Translations under genes and position numbers: made by a program
In this document: positions 63,992 to 64,000 of the stretch, in pieces
Numbering within the stretch: the first letter of the stretch is position 1
How the letters are laid out: each line of letters opens with the position of its first letter
The notes under the pieces: model-generated
What the model was told of the DNA's origin: nothing
Databases searched by the model: none
Seen by the model: only the letters and a program-made list of their open reading frames with translations
DNA from: Chrysomallon squamiferum
Lineage: Eukaryota > Mollusca > Gastropoda > Neomphalida > Peltospiridae
DNA length: 64,000 bases
Direction of reading: 5' to 3'
Assembly: GCA_012295275.1 (NCBI GenBank)
Contig: CM022673.1
Location: 17,643,810-17,707,809 of the forward strand

Positions 63992-63993
<2 letters not shown>

Positions 63994-64000
63994 AGAGTCT

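Larger units (their letters stand above)
59654..64000. other. Repeat-rich region, probably the last KLHL10 intron
   Basis: No exon recognised. Arrays include TTA (59719-59782), TC (59847-59908), TTA (60151-60230), ATT plus poly-T (about 60798-60852), AAT (about 61264-61294), ATT (61870-61920), CTT (62848-62890) and AC (about 63958-63990). Because KLHL10 lacks its final exon, this is inferred to be intron. The pattern of low-complexity frames on both strands supports no gene. Confidence 0.6.

Overview
This is a strongly AT-rich animal nuclear window, full of microsatellites, whose genes are split by short GT-AG introns. All five recognisable gene families are metazoan. The 5' gene belongs to a PAN/apple-domain secreted family that I know mainly from molluscs and other marine invertebrates, so I infer a lophotrochozoan, most likely a non-cephalopod mollusc because the introns are short. 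Species cannot be fixed from sequence alone.

Layout. 1-6990: no gene, with simple repeats, a minisatellite and a broken Tigger/pogo element. 6991-9366 (minus): five-exon secreted PAN-domain gene. 9367-13410: no gene. 13411-28491 (plus): SNX13, 27 coding exons, 984 aa. 28492-34579: AT-rich space where SNX13 and PMS1 converge. 34580-43145 (minus): PMS1, 16 coding exons, 1055 aa, with a second Tigger-derived element in an intron. 43146-44533: head-to-head promoter region. 44534-46214 (plus): ORMDL, 3 coding exons, 153 aa. 46215-50561: no gene. 50562-54607 (minus): wolframin (WFS1), 5 exons, 775 aa. 54608-56202: divergent spacer. 56203-59653 (plus): KLHL10, first 4 exons, 527 aa; the last kelch exon lies past the window. 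59654-64000: repeat-rich, probably the last KLHL10 intron.

I joined exons by hand. In every model each junction keeps phase and the total length fits the family. The genes do not form one pathway. SNX13, ORMDL and WFS1 are all ER membrane proteins (lipid traffic, sphingolipid control, ER calcium and stress). PMS1 is a mismatch-repair MutL homologue. KLHL10 is a CUL3 substrate adaptor.

Most notable observations: (1) ORMDL and PMS1 are head to head, the same arrangement as human ORMDL1-PMS1. (2) Several tandem duplications sit exactly on gene boundaries: a triplicated SNX13 acceptor, a seven-fold copy of an SNX13 donor, a doubled stretch before another SNX13 acceptor, and a PMS1 stop/poly(A) array. 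(3) Two Tigger-derived non-autonomous elements share an internally deleted structure. (4) The PAN-domain gene has a conserved C-terminal region with no name I can give.
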